Shown one piece after another: positions 35,639 to 44,495 of a DNA stretch of 64,000 nucleotides; positions within the stretch are counted from its first letter, which is position 1, and the number at the start of each line of letters is the position of its first letter. The notes beneath the pieces were generated by a model that was given only the letters and a program-made list of their open reading frames with translations, searched no databases and had not been told where the DNA came from. The DNA comes from Lachnospiraceae bacterium UBA4364 (GTDB lineage Bacteria; Bacillota; Clostridia; Lachnospirales; Lachnospiraceae), in assembly GCA_002393955.1 (NCBI GenBank), contig DGSK01000001.1, positions 164,356 through 228,355 of the forward strand. Direction: 5' to 3'. Position numbers and translations under genes: made by a program.

Positions 35639-36142
35639 ATGAAAAAAATCATAATAGTTTTCGCTATAGTATTATTTTTAGCCGCAGTACTGACCGGTGC
35701 TTTCATTCTTCACCTGAACAAGCAGATGAAATGGGACATCCATGAGCCTATGGATGCAGCTGAACAGGAAGATTTCAGTTACAGGGCTTTGCTTCCACAG
35801 ACAGCCGGCATATGGGAACGCTATGGCGAACGCGGACTGCGTGATGCAGAATACATGCTGGAAAGCCGCATGTTCGGAAGCCCTGACGAAATGTACAATG
35901 CCCTGCCTGCAGACTATGCAGAAGGCATTGACGAATCGTTAAAAAATGTAACATCAGAAACATCCACCGATCTTTACGGGAATACCGTTGAAAGGATTCA
36001 GATACAGTACCTTCCCATTGCCACTAAGGACGAGCTGCCAAAAAAATATGAATACTACACCTACGGCTGCTTTATTAAATATTATATCCTTGACTATGGT
36101 AACGGCTGTTACAGGATTGCAGTGGATATAGCTACCACATAA
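35639..36142 (+). CDS. Small membrane-anchored or secreted protein, unknown
   Basis: I do not recognise a family. The 167 residues start with MKKIIIVFAIVLFLAAVL, a single hydrophobic segment that acts as a signal anchor. The remainder is an acidic, Tyr-rich domain of about 135 residues, probably outside the membrane. GAGAGG lies 12 bases before the ATG, which is a little far. It is one of three plus-strand genes and converges with the RpiR gene, whose end is eight bases away. No terminator is visible between them. Confidence 0.65.
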   Translation: MKKIIIVFAIVLFLAAVLTGAFILHLNKQMKWDIHEPMDAAEQEDFSYRALLPQTAGIWERYGERGLRDAEYMLESRMFGSPDEMYNALPADYAEGIDESLKNVTSETSTDLYGNTVERIQIQYLPIATKDELPKKYEYYTYGCFIKYYILDYGNGCYRIAVDIATT

Positions 36143-36150
36143 GTTCCGAC

Positions 36151-37014
36151 TCACATCCCGTCTGCCAGCTCATCTCCCCTGTAAGTCTGCAGGCCGTTCC
36201 AAAGAGCTTCCATCTGCTCGAGATTATTCTTAACGAAGGTCTCATCATTTATATAGAGTCCCACTATAAGCGCATTGATCACACTCATAGGCGCCACAAG
36301 CGAATCCGCGATCGATATCATGTCGGATTTTGCCCAGAGATTGCATGATGAATACATATTCATAGGCGAGTACTCAGAATCTGTTATCGATATGAGCCTG
36401 GCCTTTTTTTCATTTCCATACTCCATAGCCTTTAGCGTGCGCATTGAATATCTTGGAAAGCTTATACCTATGAGGACATCATCATGGTTAAGCCAGAAAA
36501 GCTGCTCATAGATCTCGCTTATATTCATGCTGTCGATCACTTTTACGTCGGGGCGGATCATATTAAGATAAAATCCCAGATATGAAGCCAGAGGTGCACA
36601 GGTCCTGATACCGATCACATAAACATGAGCAGCTTCCTTTATTAGCTTAAGAGCCATGTCATACACGCTGGAATCAACCAGGTGTATCGTATCAACAATA
36701 TTCTGTGCATCCGAAACCAGCACTCCCTTTAATATCTCATTTCTGTTCTTCCTATAGTGAACAGTTGAATTCTGTGCCTTATTTGTAAGCTTGGACTGAA
36801 TATGGCTTGCCACTTCCTTCTGAAAATCAGAATAACCGCTATATCCCAGCATAACTGCAAAACGTACTACCGTGGACTCACTTGTTCCACAGGCCTCCCC
36901 CAGCTTTGCAGCGGTCATAAAAGCAGCCTTATCCGGGTGGTTTAAAACATAGTCTGCAATCTTCTTATGCCCCTTGCTCATACTGTCATATAATGCATTT
37001 ATTTCATCTATCAT
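36151..37014 (-). CDS. MurR/RpiR family transcriptional regulator
   Basis: The N-terminal HTH_6 domain (1-77) has IADYVLNHPDKAAFMTAAKLGEACG and the TSESTVVRFAVMLGYSGYSDFQ recognition segment. A SIS sugar-phosphate-binding domain (about 125-250) includes VYVIGIRTCAPLASYLGFYL and GISFPRYSMRTLKAME. At 287 residues it is typical. AAGGGGGAATC precedes the ATG. Family members respond to phosphosugars, but no sugar operon lies next to it, so its target is unknown. Confidence 0.92.
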   Translation of the reverse strand: MIDEINALYDSMSKGHKKIADYVLNHPDKAAFMTAAKLGEACGTSESTVVRFAVMLGYSGYSDFQKEVASHIQSKLTNKAQNSTVHYRKNRNEILKGVLVSDAQNIVDTIHLVDSSVYDMALKLIKEAAHVYVIGIRTCAPLASYLGFYLNMIRPDVKVIDSMNISEIYEQLFWLNHDDVLIGISFPRYSMRTLKAMEYGNEKKARLISITDSEYSPMNMYSSCNLWAKSDMISIADSLVAPMSVINALIVGLYINDETFVKNNLEQMEALWNGLQTYRGDELADGM

Positions 37015-37127
37015 GATTCCCCTTCCTGCCGCTTTTAAGCGACACCAGCAGATTTTCTGTGCTTATATAGCATTCATGTTCCGGCGTTATGCTTTGCTGA
37101 CATCTTCCCTGCACCGATCCCACAATA

Positions 37128-37161
37128 CAAAAAAAATCCCGCGGGCAGATTGCCCACGGGA
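37128..37161 (-). terminator. Strong terminator after the sodium-pump operon
   Basis: An 11-base stem with one mismatch (TCCCGCGGGCA/TGCCCACGGGA, 37137-37161) is followed on the minus strand by eight or more T. It ends the decarboxylase operon just downstream of oadA. Confidence 0.92.
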
Positions 37162-37194
37162 ATAATGATAACACAAACCGATTACAATAATCAA

Positions 37195-38637
37195 TCAGAC
37201 AGGATATGCTCCGTTGGCTGTATCAGCCTTCTTTGCATCAACCTTCTCCTGCTGAGCCTCACGATACTTGAAGAACTCTGTAGCAACCTGAGGGAAAAGT
37301 GCATATGAAAGCACATCCTCATCCTGCTGCTTATACTGTTTCATTTCTTTCTCTATAGACTCAAGCTCAGGCTCTGTATGACCTGTTGCCTCAGCACTTC
37401 TAGCTGTAGAACGAGGCTCACCGGGAATAACCTTATCGATAACCTCCTGATTCATAGGCTTAACAGTCTGACCATAGTTACCACGAAGAAGATCCTTGAA
37501 CTCACCTGTAGCCATCTTGTATCTCTCGCCCATCAGTACATTGAATATAGCCTGTGTACCAACGATCTGTGATGAAGGTGTAACCAGAGGAGGCTCACCG
37601 CAATCCTTACGAACACGGGGAATTTCCTCAAGTACATCATTGTACCTGTCCTCGGCATGCTGCTCTTTCAGCTGGCTTACCATGTTGGAAAGCATACCGC
37701 CGGGTACCTGATAAAGCAGAGTCTTGATGTTAACACCGAGCACCTTGGTGCTCATAAGACCGCTCTCAATGCACTGCTCACGGTAAGGTCTGAAGTAATC
37801 AGCTATCTCAGCAAGGAGATTCTGATCAAAACCTGTATCATAAGGTGTTCCCTTGAAGGTCTCAACCATAACCTCTGTAGCAGGCTGAGATGTACCAAGA
37901 GCAAAAGGACTGATAGCACAGTCGATAACGTCGACACCTGCCTCAACAGCCTTAAGATATGTCATTGATGCAACACCCGAGGTGTAATGTGTATGAAGCT
38001 GGATAGGAAGCTTTGTGCTCTCCTTTAATGTCTTAACAAGTTCAGCAGCCTTGTAAGGAACAAGGAGGCCTGCCATATCCTTGATACAGATAGAGTCAGC
38101 ACCCATCTCCTCTATCTTCTTAGCCATGTCAGCCCAGTACTCAAGAGTATAAGCATCACCCAGTGTATATGAAAGTGCTATCTGGGACTCACCGCGGCCT
38201 TCCTGCTTTTTAATCTTATTTGTAGCATCAACAGCAGCCTGAAGGTTACGGATATCATTAAGACAGTCAAATATACGTATTACATCAATACCGTTAGCTA
38301 TTGACTTCTCAACGAAAGCATAAACCACATCATCCGCATAAGGACGATATCCTAAGATGTTCTGTCCTCTGAAAAGCATCTGAGTCTTTGTATTCTTAAG
38401 ACCATCACGGATCTTTCTGAGTCTCTCCCAGGGATCTTCCTTAAGGAATCTGAGGGAAGCATCGAATGTTGCGCCGCCCCAGCACTCTATTGAATTATAT
38501 CCGACTTTATCAAGCTTATCGAGTATCGGAAGCATTATCTCTGTCGGCATCCTGGTAGCTATCAGTGACTGATGTGCATCACGGAGAACAGTCTCCGTAA
38601 TCTTTACCGGCTTTTTTGCAATATTTTCTTCAGCCAT
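37195..38637 (-). CDS. oadA: Oxaloacetate/pyruvate carboxyltransferase subunit (OadA-like, no biotin domain)
   Basis: The subunit moves a carboxyl group between oxaloacetate/pyruvate and a biotin carrier. The HMGL-like barrel (about 10-290) shows TVLRDAHQSL, IECWGGATFDASLRF, FRGQN, IKDMAGLL and the metal-site LHTHYTSG. A PYC/OADA conserved region follows to about 440. At 480 residues it lacks the C-terminal biotinyl domain of E. coli-type OadA; that domain is a separate gene in the same operon. AGGAGG precedes the ATG. Propionibacterium transcarboxylase 5S has the same build, so the reaction may be transcarboxylation rather than simple decarboxylation. Confidence 0.9.
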   Translation of the reverse strand: MAEENIAKKPVKITETVLRDAHQSLIATRMPTEIMLPILDKLDKVGYNSIECWGGATFDASLRFLKEDPWERLRKIRDGLKNTKTQMLFRGQNILGYRPYADDVVYAFVEKSIANGIDVIRIFDCLNDIRNLQAAVDATNKIKKQEGRGESQIALSYTLGDAYTLEYWADMAKKIEEMGADSICIKDMAGLLVPYKAAELVKTLKESTKLPIQLHTHYTSGVASMTYLKAVEAGVDVIDCAISPFALGTSQPATEVMVETFKGTPYDTGFDQNLLAEIADYFRPYREQCIESGLMSTKVLGVNIKTLLYQVPGGMLSNMVSQLKEQHAEDRYNDVLEEIPRVRKDCGEPPLVTPSSQIVGTQAIFNVLMGERYKMATGEFKDLLRGNYGQTVKPMNQEVIDKVIPGEPRSTARSAEATGHTEPELESIEKEMKQYKQQDEDVLSYALFPQVATEFFKYREAQQEKVDAKKADTANGAYPV

Positions 38638-38721
38638 TATATTTTCCTCCTATTGTGTATTGTCTGATTCTGTTTCGTCACGTATCGCAATCGTAAACAC
38701 ATACTGCGATCACTCCGTCCC

Positions 38722-38799
38722 GGTTACTGCTTTTTTGCAGTTAACCGATATGCGCCGTAATACATTTATGCCTGTCAGCAGTATGTACACATTCTGACA
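38722..38799 (-). other. Intercistronic hairpins between oadB and oadA
   Basis: Two stems lie in the 179-base gap: GGTT-ACTGC/GCAGT-AACC with an AAAAAA loop on the minus strand (38722-38746), and TGTCAG/CTGACA (38773-38799). Neither has a T-run, so they are more likely processing or stability elements than terminators. Confidence 0.45.
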
Positions 38800-38816
38800 C
38801 ACGCCGGCTGCTATAT

Positions 38817-39983
38817 TCAGAATACCCCGAATATAGCCATGAATGTTCCGGCCGCAACCGCAGTACCGATAACACCCGCTACATTAGGTCCCATAGCATG
38901 CATGAGCAGGAAGTTTGTAGGATCTGCCTCTGCACCGACCTTCTGTGACACCCTGGCCGCCATGGGAACTGCCGATACTCCGGCTGAACCTATGAGAGGA
39001 TTTACCTTTCCGCCTGTAGCAACGCACATTATCTTTCCGAACAGCACACCTGCCGCAGTACCAAATGCGAATGCCACCAGACCGAGTAAAACGATGAAAA
39101 GTGTATCTGTATTAAGGAATGCCTCAGCACTTGTAGTAGCACCTACTGATGTACCAAGTATGATAACAACTATGTACATGAGAGCATTTGACGCTGTCTC
39201 TGTCAGCTGTCTTACAACTCCTGACTCGCGGAACAGGTTACCTAACATAAGCATACCGATAAGAGGAGCTGTTGTAGGAAGAACCATTGATACCACGATA
39301 GTAATGATTATCGGGAAAAGGATCTTTTCAAGCTTAGTAACAGGTCTTAACTGTCCCATCTTGATAGCTCTTTCCTTCTTGGTGGTAAGGAGCTTCATGA
39401 TAGGCGGCTGAATGATAGGTACCAGTGACATATAGGAATATGCCGCAACAGCGATAGGTCCAAGATACTTGGTCTGCTCCAGCTTACCTGCAAGGAAGAT
39501 TGAAGTAGGACCATCTGCACCACCTATGATTGAAATAGCAGCGGCTGCCTTGTCATTGAAATCAGCCCATCCCATAGCGCCTGCAAAAAGTGCTCCGAAA
39601 TAAGCCGCAAAGATACCGAACTGAGCAGCAGCACCCAAAAGGAAACTCTTGGGATTTGCGATTAGAGGACCAAAATCGGTCATAGCGCCTACACCCATGA
39701 AAATGAGTGAAGGAAGAATAGCCCACTCATCAAGCATATAGAAATAATAAAGCAATCCACCAACACCATTCGGAGAGTCTTCTATGCTCATCATGATATC
39801 CGGATAAATATTAACCAGCAGCATACCGAAAGAAATCGGAACTAAAAGCAGCGGTTCAAATTCAAAACGGATAGCCAGGAATAAGAACAGGAGAGCCACG
39901 CCGATCATGATCAGATTTTTATAGGTAAAATCCGGATTCATGAAAGCCATCTGGTTAAGCAGATTTTCTAAAATCTCACCCAT
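38817..39983 (-). CDS. oadB: Sodium ion-translocating decarboxylase beta subunit
   Basis: This integral membrane subunit decarboxylates carboxybiotin and drives Na+ out. Of 388 residues, about ten segments are hydrophobic. Family motifs are GGADGPTSIFLA, AAYSYMSLVPIIQPPIMK, NLFRESGVV and MGPNVAGVIGTAVAAG. The length is usual for GcdB/MmdB/OadB. AGGAGG lies 11 bases before the ATG. It follows the biotin carrier by 38 bases. The family is certain; which acyl substrate the complex uses is set by the other subunits. Confidence 0.96.
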   Translation of the reverse strand: MGEILENLLNQMAFMNPDFTYKNLIMIGVALLFLFLAIRFEFEPLLLVPISFGMLLVNIYPDIMMSIEDSPNGVGGLLYYFYMLDEWAILPSLIFMGVGAMTDFGPLIANPKSFLLGAAAQFGIFAAYFGALFAGAMGWADFNDKAAAAISIIGGADGPTSIFLAGKLEQTKYLGPIAVAAYSYMSLVPIIQPPIMKLLTTKKERAIKMGQLRPVTKLEKILFPIIITIVVSMVLPTTAPLIGMLMLGNLFRESGVVRQLTETASNALMYIVVIILGTSVGATTSAEAFLNTDTLFIVLLGLVAFAFGTAAGVLFGKIMCVATGGKVNPLIGSAGVSAVPMAARVSQKVGAEADPTNFLLMHAMGPNVAGVIGTAVAAGTFMAIFGVF

Positions 39984-40021
39984 TGGTTTACTAACCTCCT
40001 AAAAATTTGCTTCAATAACTG

Positions 40022-40393
40022 TTAGTTGAGAGTTGCAAGTACCTGGCCTGCGTCAACAGAATCACCAACTGCACAGTTAATGCTGGCAACAGTTCCGTCC
40101 TGAGGTGCAACCTGAGGGATCTCCATCTTCATAGCTTCAACAATAAGCACTGCGTCACCCTTCTTTACTGCATCGCCTACATTCTTTTCAATCTTGAATA
40201 CCTTACCAGCTGCACCGGCTTCAATCTTTACAGATCCTGCGCTGCCGCTTGCTGCTGCAGCCTTGGGTGCTGCTTTGGGAGCTGCCTTAGGTGCTGCCTT
40301 GGGAGCTGCTGCAGGAGCTGCACCGCTTCCGGCACCCTCCTCTACTGTTACGTCATATACACTGCCGTTTACGGTTATTGTATAATTTTTCAT
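40022..40393 (-). CDS. Biotin carboxyl carrier subunit of the decarboxylase
   Basis: The 123-residue protein carries carboxybiotin between the carboxyltransferases and the beta subunit. An N-terminal strand region (1-20) is followed by a flexible Ala/Pro/Lys linker of repeated PKAA units (about 25-50), and the C-terminal biotinyl domain holds EAMKME with the modified Lys89. AGGAGG precedes the ATG. The layout matches the GcdC/MmdC and transcarboxylase 1.3S subunits. Confidence 0.95.
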   Translation of the reverse strand: MKNYTITVNGSVYDVTVEEGAGSGAAPAAAPKAAPKAAPKAAPKAAAASGSAGSVKIEAGAAGKVFKIEKNVGDAVKKGDAVLIVEAMKMEIPQVAPQDGTVASINCAVGDSVDAGQVLATLN

Positions 40394-40428
40394 TTGTATT
40401 TCCTCCTGAAATGATTTGTGTTAATTGA

Positions 40429-41238
40429 TTATCTTACCTTGCGGATGCTTCTTACAACAAAACCATCTGTTGTAGATTCACCCTCATACGCCGCAATAGC
40501 CGCTGCAATGACAGCAACCAGTTCAGTATCATCTGTATCAGTCTCTTCGCGGGTAATAATATCCTCTATCGTCTTTTCAACAACCGCAGGTGCAGAAGGC
40601 TCTTTCTTTTTGCCCATTTCCTGCAGCTTAGGAATAATGCCCATAGCCGTTATTATGAAAGAAATAACGATAAGCATTACAAACACGGTGCCCATACCGA
40701 TAGCAGTATTGATTCCGGCTTTCTTCATTGACTCACCAAGAGTAAGGTCCACATTGGTAGTAACACTTGTAATGTGGCGATTGTCATCAAAGATGATCTC
40801 CATGCTTCCGTTACGTACAGAGCCCTTAAGGGGTATTGTAACTATAGCCTCATCTTCAGTAACATCGATTTTCTTTTCAAGAGAGCCGTCTGCAGCCGTT
40901 ACAGGCTGGGGATCACCGATCTCAGCAACCGAATCTTTATATGACTCCGCTGCTTTCGTCAGAGTCCTGGCATCCAGATAGAAACCAAAACTCTTTCTGA
41001 AAGCCTCACCCTGATCATTATTTTCATCGTCAGTCACCTGGCTTAAGATAGCAAGATCTTCAGCATGCTCAGGTGCAGAAGCGATCATCACATAATTATA
41101 GACCATATCAGAGATTGACATTATCTGTGCAATCTCTTCCTGTGTCTGTATGCGCGTCGGCTCCTTTTCATTTCCGCATGCGGTCAGACCAACGAGGCAG
41201 ATCAGCGTGAGTAACAGAATACTCAATTTTTTTCTCAT
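40429..41238 (-). CDS. OadG-type subunit fused to an N-terminal lipoprotein domain
   Basis: The protein begins with a lipoprotein signal (LLTLICLVGLTAC, cysteine near residue 20), so its N-terminus is lipid-anchored outside. An extracytoplasmic domain of about 150 residues follows, containing DDNRHITSVTTNVDLTLGES. One membrane helix (near 175-200, GMGTVFVMLIVISFIITAMG) and a cytoplasmic tail ending ELVAVIAAAIAAYEG and SIRKVR match OadG/MmdD. Ordinary OadG subunits have about 80-120 residues and lack the lipoprotein part. The ATG at 41238 is better placed from GGAGAGG than the upstream TTG. It lies between the carboxyltransferase and the biotin carrier. Confidence 0.85.
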   Translation of the reverse strand: MRKKLSILLLTLICLVGLTACGNEKEPTRIQTQEEIAQIMSISDMVYNYVMIASAPEHAEDLAILSQVTDDENNDQGEAFRKSFGFYLDARTLTKAAESYKDSVAEIGDPQPVTAADGSLEKKIDVTEDEAIVTIPLKGSVRNGSMEIIFDDNRHITSVTTNVDLTLGESMKKAGINTAIGMGTVFVMLIVISFIITAMGIIPKLQEMGKKKEPSAPAVVEKTIEDIITREETDTDDTELVAVIAAAIAAYEGESTTDGFVVRSIRKVR

Positions 41239-41259
41239 AATCAAAACCTCTCCTTAGCT

Positions 41260-42651
41260 TTATGCAAATAACATTTCGAATGCGTAAACAAGATGCTTTC
41301 TCGTATCAGCAGGATCGATGATGTTGTCTACATAACCACGCTTTGCAGCAGACTCAGCGCTGTTCTGAAGTGCGGCATATTCCTTAGCCTTTTCATCGAT
41401 AGTTGCTGCATCCTTTCCGTCATACATAAGCTTAGCAGCAAGCTTTGCATCCATAGGACCGATCTCAGCATCAGGCCATGCATATGTAAGGTCGCACCCC
41501 AGTCCCTTTGAATTCATTACAGCATAAGCAGATCCCAGTGCTTTGCCTGTTATAAGGTTTACTCTTGCCACATCACAGTTTGCGAAAGCATGTGTAAGCT
41601 CAGCCACCGCCCTTGCCACACGCTTCTCGGAACACATGCATGCCTTGAAACCTTTAACATTGGTAACGGTAAGAACAGGGATTCCGAAGCTGTCGCAGAA
41701 ATATACGAAATCTGCAGCCTTGGAAGCACCGTTTGCGGAAATGACAGCATCAAACTTTTCAGCCACCTTTCCGTCATCACCGATAATCTCGGTCCTGTTA
41801 GCAACACAGCCTACCGTCATGCCATCAAGAAGGATGAAACCTGTAACCATATCCTTGGCATAACCGGCCTTGCACTCTATAAAATCATTATCATCAGCAA
41901 TCTGTGAAAGAAGAATTGAAGTATCTCCGATAGCACCGGTGATATCCGGTGTCTTTCTGTTCAGATCATCATTTGTATCCGTAACAGCCAGCTCCTCATT
42001 GTTGGAAGGCAGTATGGAAACAAGTTTTCTTATGGATGCATAGATTTCATCGGCGCTTCCGACGAAATCAGCATTACCTGACTCCTTGCCCTGGAATTCA
42101 GCAGAAGAAGTATCGCATTTTTCCGTGTAGTTTCCATCAACTGAATTAGGAGAATTTACAAAAAGCTTGCCTTCCTTTTCTTCCATGAATGTGAAATCAC
42201 TCATAGCTGTAGAAAAAGCAAGTCCGCCTCCGCAGTTGCCGAATACAGCCATGATCTGAAGTACAACACCCTTTGCATAAGCCTGCTTGCTGTAAATCTC
42301 TGCAAGTGCATTGAGGGCATCTGTTGACTCCTGCAGTCTAACGCCGGTGGAATCAATGATACCTACTACCGGTGTACCGGTCTTAAGTGCCAGATCATAA
42401 AGTCCTGTGATCTTTTTGGCATGCATCTCGCCTATGCTCCCGCCGAGAACAGCTGCATCCTGGCTGAATACATAGACGGGCTTTCCTTCAATGCTTCCGT
42501 ATCCGGTAACAACACCGTCTGACGGAGCAAAGTTCTGTTTCAGATCAAAATCGGTAGCACGTGCCGTCACCTTTGCACCGATCTCAACGAAACTTTTGTC
42601 ATCGAGCAACGCATTAATGCGATCACTCGCCGAGCCTGTTGAACTACTCAT
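41260..42651 (-). CDS. Acyl-CoA carboxyltransferase subunit (MmdA/12S-like)
   Basis: The 463-residue protein has the two crotonase-like halves of acyl-CoA carboxyltransferases. FSQDAAVLGGSIGEMHAKKI and GNCGGGLAFS are in the first half; VTNVKGF, GKALGSAYAVMNSKG and AWPDAEIGPM are in the second. It is shorter than typical MmdA (about 510) and GcdA (about 590). GGAGG precedes the ATG. It heads the operon that also encodes an OadG-type subunit, a biotin carrier, a beta subunit and an OadA-like subunit. Methylmalonyl-CoA, malonyl-CoA or glutaconyl-CoA are all possible substrates; sequence alone does not decide. Confidence 0.85.
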   Translation of the reverse strand: MSSSTGSASDRINALLDDKSFVEIGAKVTARATDFDLKQNFAPSDGVVTGYGSIEGKPVYVFSQDAAVLGGSIGEMHAKKITGLYDLALKTGTPVVGIIDSTGVRLQESTDALNALAEIYSKQAYAKGVVLQIMAVFGNCGGGLAFSTAMSDFTFMEEKEGKLFVNSPNSVDGNYTEKCDTSSAEFQGKESGNADFVGSADEIYASIRKLVSILPSNNEELAVTDTNDDLNRKTPDITGAIGDTSILLSQIADDNDFIECKAGYAKDMVTGFILLDGMTVGCVANRTEIIGDDGKVAEKFDAVISANGASKAADFVYFCDSFGIPVLTVTNVKGFKACMCSEKRVARAVAELTHAFANCDVARVNLITGKALGSAYAVMNSKGLGCDLTYAWPDAEIGPMDAKLAAKLMYDGKDAATIDEKAKEYAALQNSAESAAKRGYVDNIIDPADTRKHLVYAFEMLFA

Positions 42652-42800
42652 CCTTTTACCTCCACTTGATTACTTTAGATATTTTGTAAAATGTTATGGT
42701 CAGATAAATGACCTTTTACATATTCACACGCAAAGTCGATTATAACACAAAGAACCTTCAAATAATAGGAAAATTTTGTATTTTTTCAGATATCAATTTT

Positions 42801-43529
42801 TCAGATATCTACGATTATTCCTGTATCGTCATCGTCATCATTGTCTCCTCCCAGAGCTTCCTTCTCTGCCTCAGCCTTGAAAGTTTCTTTCAGGTCCTCA
42901 CTCATCTCTGGAAGTTCGCTTATACTCGAGACACCAAAAGCCCTTAAGAACTGCTCCGTGGTACCGAACAGCAACGGTTTGCCGGGAGCCTCAAGCCGTC
43001 CGACTTCCTCTATGAGTTCATATTCAACCAGACGGTTTATGGCATGATCTGCACTTACGCCACGAATCTTTTCAATTTCAGATTTAGTAACAGGCTGTTT
43101 ATAGGCCACGATAGAAAGAGTCTCGATGACGGAGTCGGTAAGAGAATACCTCTTAGGATGCTTCGCAAGCTTGACTAACCGATCGTAGTATTCAGCCTTT
43201 GTACCCAGCTGAAATGAATCCTCAAGGCGGACGATATTTATACCTCGTCCTTCATCAGCATACTGCTTTTCAAGATTGACAACAGTTTCTTCAAGTTCTT
43301 CCTCCGTAAGGCACAGCACTTCGCAGAGTCTTTCTGCTGAAACAGAATTTCCGTAAGCAAACAGTATCGCTTCAAGGGCTGCTTCCGGGTGTGCCGGTCT
43401 GGTCACAGCCTGAGCATCGTCATCCTGACCGTTTTCAGCATCTGCACCGGTGCTGTCATCAGTCACATGCTTCTCCTCTTGTATTGAATCATTTTCTGCA
43501 TTTATATTTTCTTTATTCAGTTCTTCCAT
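42801..43529 (-). CDS. scpB: Segregation and condensation protein B
   Basis: With ScpA and SMC it forms the bacterial condensin complex. The tandem winged-helix core (about 45-215) shows ALEAILFAYGNSVSAERL, LSIVAYKQPVTKSEIEKIRG and LVEYELIEEVGR. The N-terminus (1-45) and the tail are acidic extensions; the tail ends in Asp repeats. At 242 residues it is slightly long. It lies 141 bases after scpA, more than the usual overlap. The call is firm. Confidence 0.94.
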   Translation of the reverse strand: MEELNKENINAENDSIQEEKHVTDDSTGADAENGQDDDAQAVTRPAHPEAALEAILFAYGNSVSAERLCEVLCLTEEELEETVVNLEKQYADEGRGINIVRLEDSFQLGTKAEYYDRLVKLAKHPKRYSLTDSVIETLSIVAYKQPVTKSEIEKIRGVSADHAINRLVEYELIEEVGRLEAPGKPLLFGTTEQFLRAFGVSSISELPEMSEDLKETFKAEAEKEALGGDNDDDDDTGIIVDI

Positions 43530-43670
43530 CCTGTCAGATTCCTTTTCATAGTTTTTTATTCATAACTTCAACAGGCATTTCTTGCGAAAGCGCCCCAAAA
43601 ACCACGGTATAGTTCCGAAACCGTTCAGCCAATTCCTGATGATTTCTCCCTGCAGACCGGTTCCGTTCTC

Positions 43671-44456
43671 TTACAATATCGCAAAACTGCTCTCCAGGCT
43701 TATCTCGCCGGCATCAGGAGCCCTCTCTATCAAAATATCATCAAATATATTGTCCTGTTTTATAACTATCTGTCCGATCTTTATAAGCTCAAGCACGACC
43801 AGAAAGCTTACAATTATGTCCAGCTTGCTGTACTGCCCTTCCAGCAATTCCCTGAAGGAACATATCTCATGCTCATTCAGATACTTTATTATCTGTGTCT
43901 GCTTTCCCTCCAGAGAAACCTCATCCTTTGTGATATTGCCGAATTTACTTCTTATGGGATCTATCCTGTCCTCTGCCCGTTTTAGTATCCCGTTATAGAT
44001 TTCCGTAAGCTTCATGAGATTGACATTCCGCAACAGGTCATCATAATCAAGTGGCGGCCGATATTCCTCAACTTCTTTTGGAAGCGTCGGCTCCTTGAAC
44101 ACACTCTTGCCGGCGTCAACATACCTGTCCTTAAGTTCATATGCCATATACTTGTACATTTTGTACTCAAGCAGCTTTTCCACAAGCTCTGCCCTGGGGT
44201 CTTCCTCTTCGCCTTCTTCATTTACTTCCTTAGGCAGAAGCATACGGCATTTTATATCTATAAGTGTAGCAGCCATGACAATGAATTCACTCATTACATT
44301 CATATCATTCTGCTCCATGGCATGAAGATACTCCAGATACTGATCCGTTATATCTACAATGGGGATATCATAAATATCCACCTTATTCTTTTCTATCAGA
44401 TGCATAAGAAGGTCAAGAGGCCCTTCAAAAACTTCAAGCTTAACTGATAATGACAT
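43671..44456 (-). CDS. scpA: Segregation and condensation protein A
   Basis: This kleisin bridges the SMC heads with ScpB. The start KLEVFEGPLDLLMHLIEKNKVDIYDIP is the family signature, and the C-terminal winged helix (SFRELLEGQYSKLDIIVSFLVVLELIKIGQI) is complete. At 261 residues it is normal. AAGGAG precedes the ATG. It follows the metallophosphoesterase by 39 bases. The call is firm. Confidence 0.95.
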   Translation of the reverse strand: MSLSVKLEVFEGPLDLLMHLIEKNKVDIYDIPIVDITDQYLEYLHAMEQNDMNVMSEFIVMAATLIDIKCRMLLPKEVNEEGEEEDPRAELVEKLLEYKMYKYMAYELKDRYVDAGKSVFKEPTLPKEVEEYRPPLDYDDLLRNVNLMKLTEIYNGILKRAEDRIDPIRSKFGNITKDEVSLEGKQTQIIKYLNEHEICSFRELLEGQYSKLDIIVSFLVVLELIKIGQIVIKQDNIFDDILIERAPDAGEISLESSFAIL

Positions 44457-44495
44457 ACTGACAACTCCTTGTAAAAAAATGTATATGCGACATCC

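Noticed and set aside
40245..40325. Short tandem DNA repeats that could suggest a small array
   Set aside because: They encode the PKAA linker of the biotin carrier, a known flexible hinge, and are not CRISPR-like.
43546..43632. A 28-codon minus-strand frame with a TTG start between scpA and scpB
   Set aside because: A purine-rich site precedes it, but it is very short and has no recognisable motif; chance cannot be excluded.
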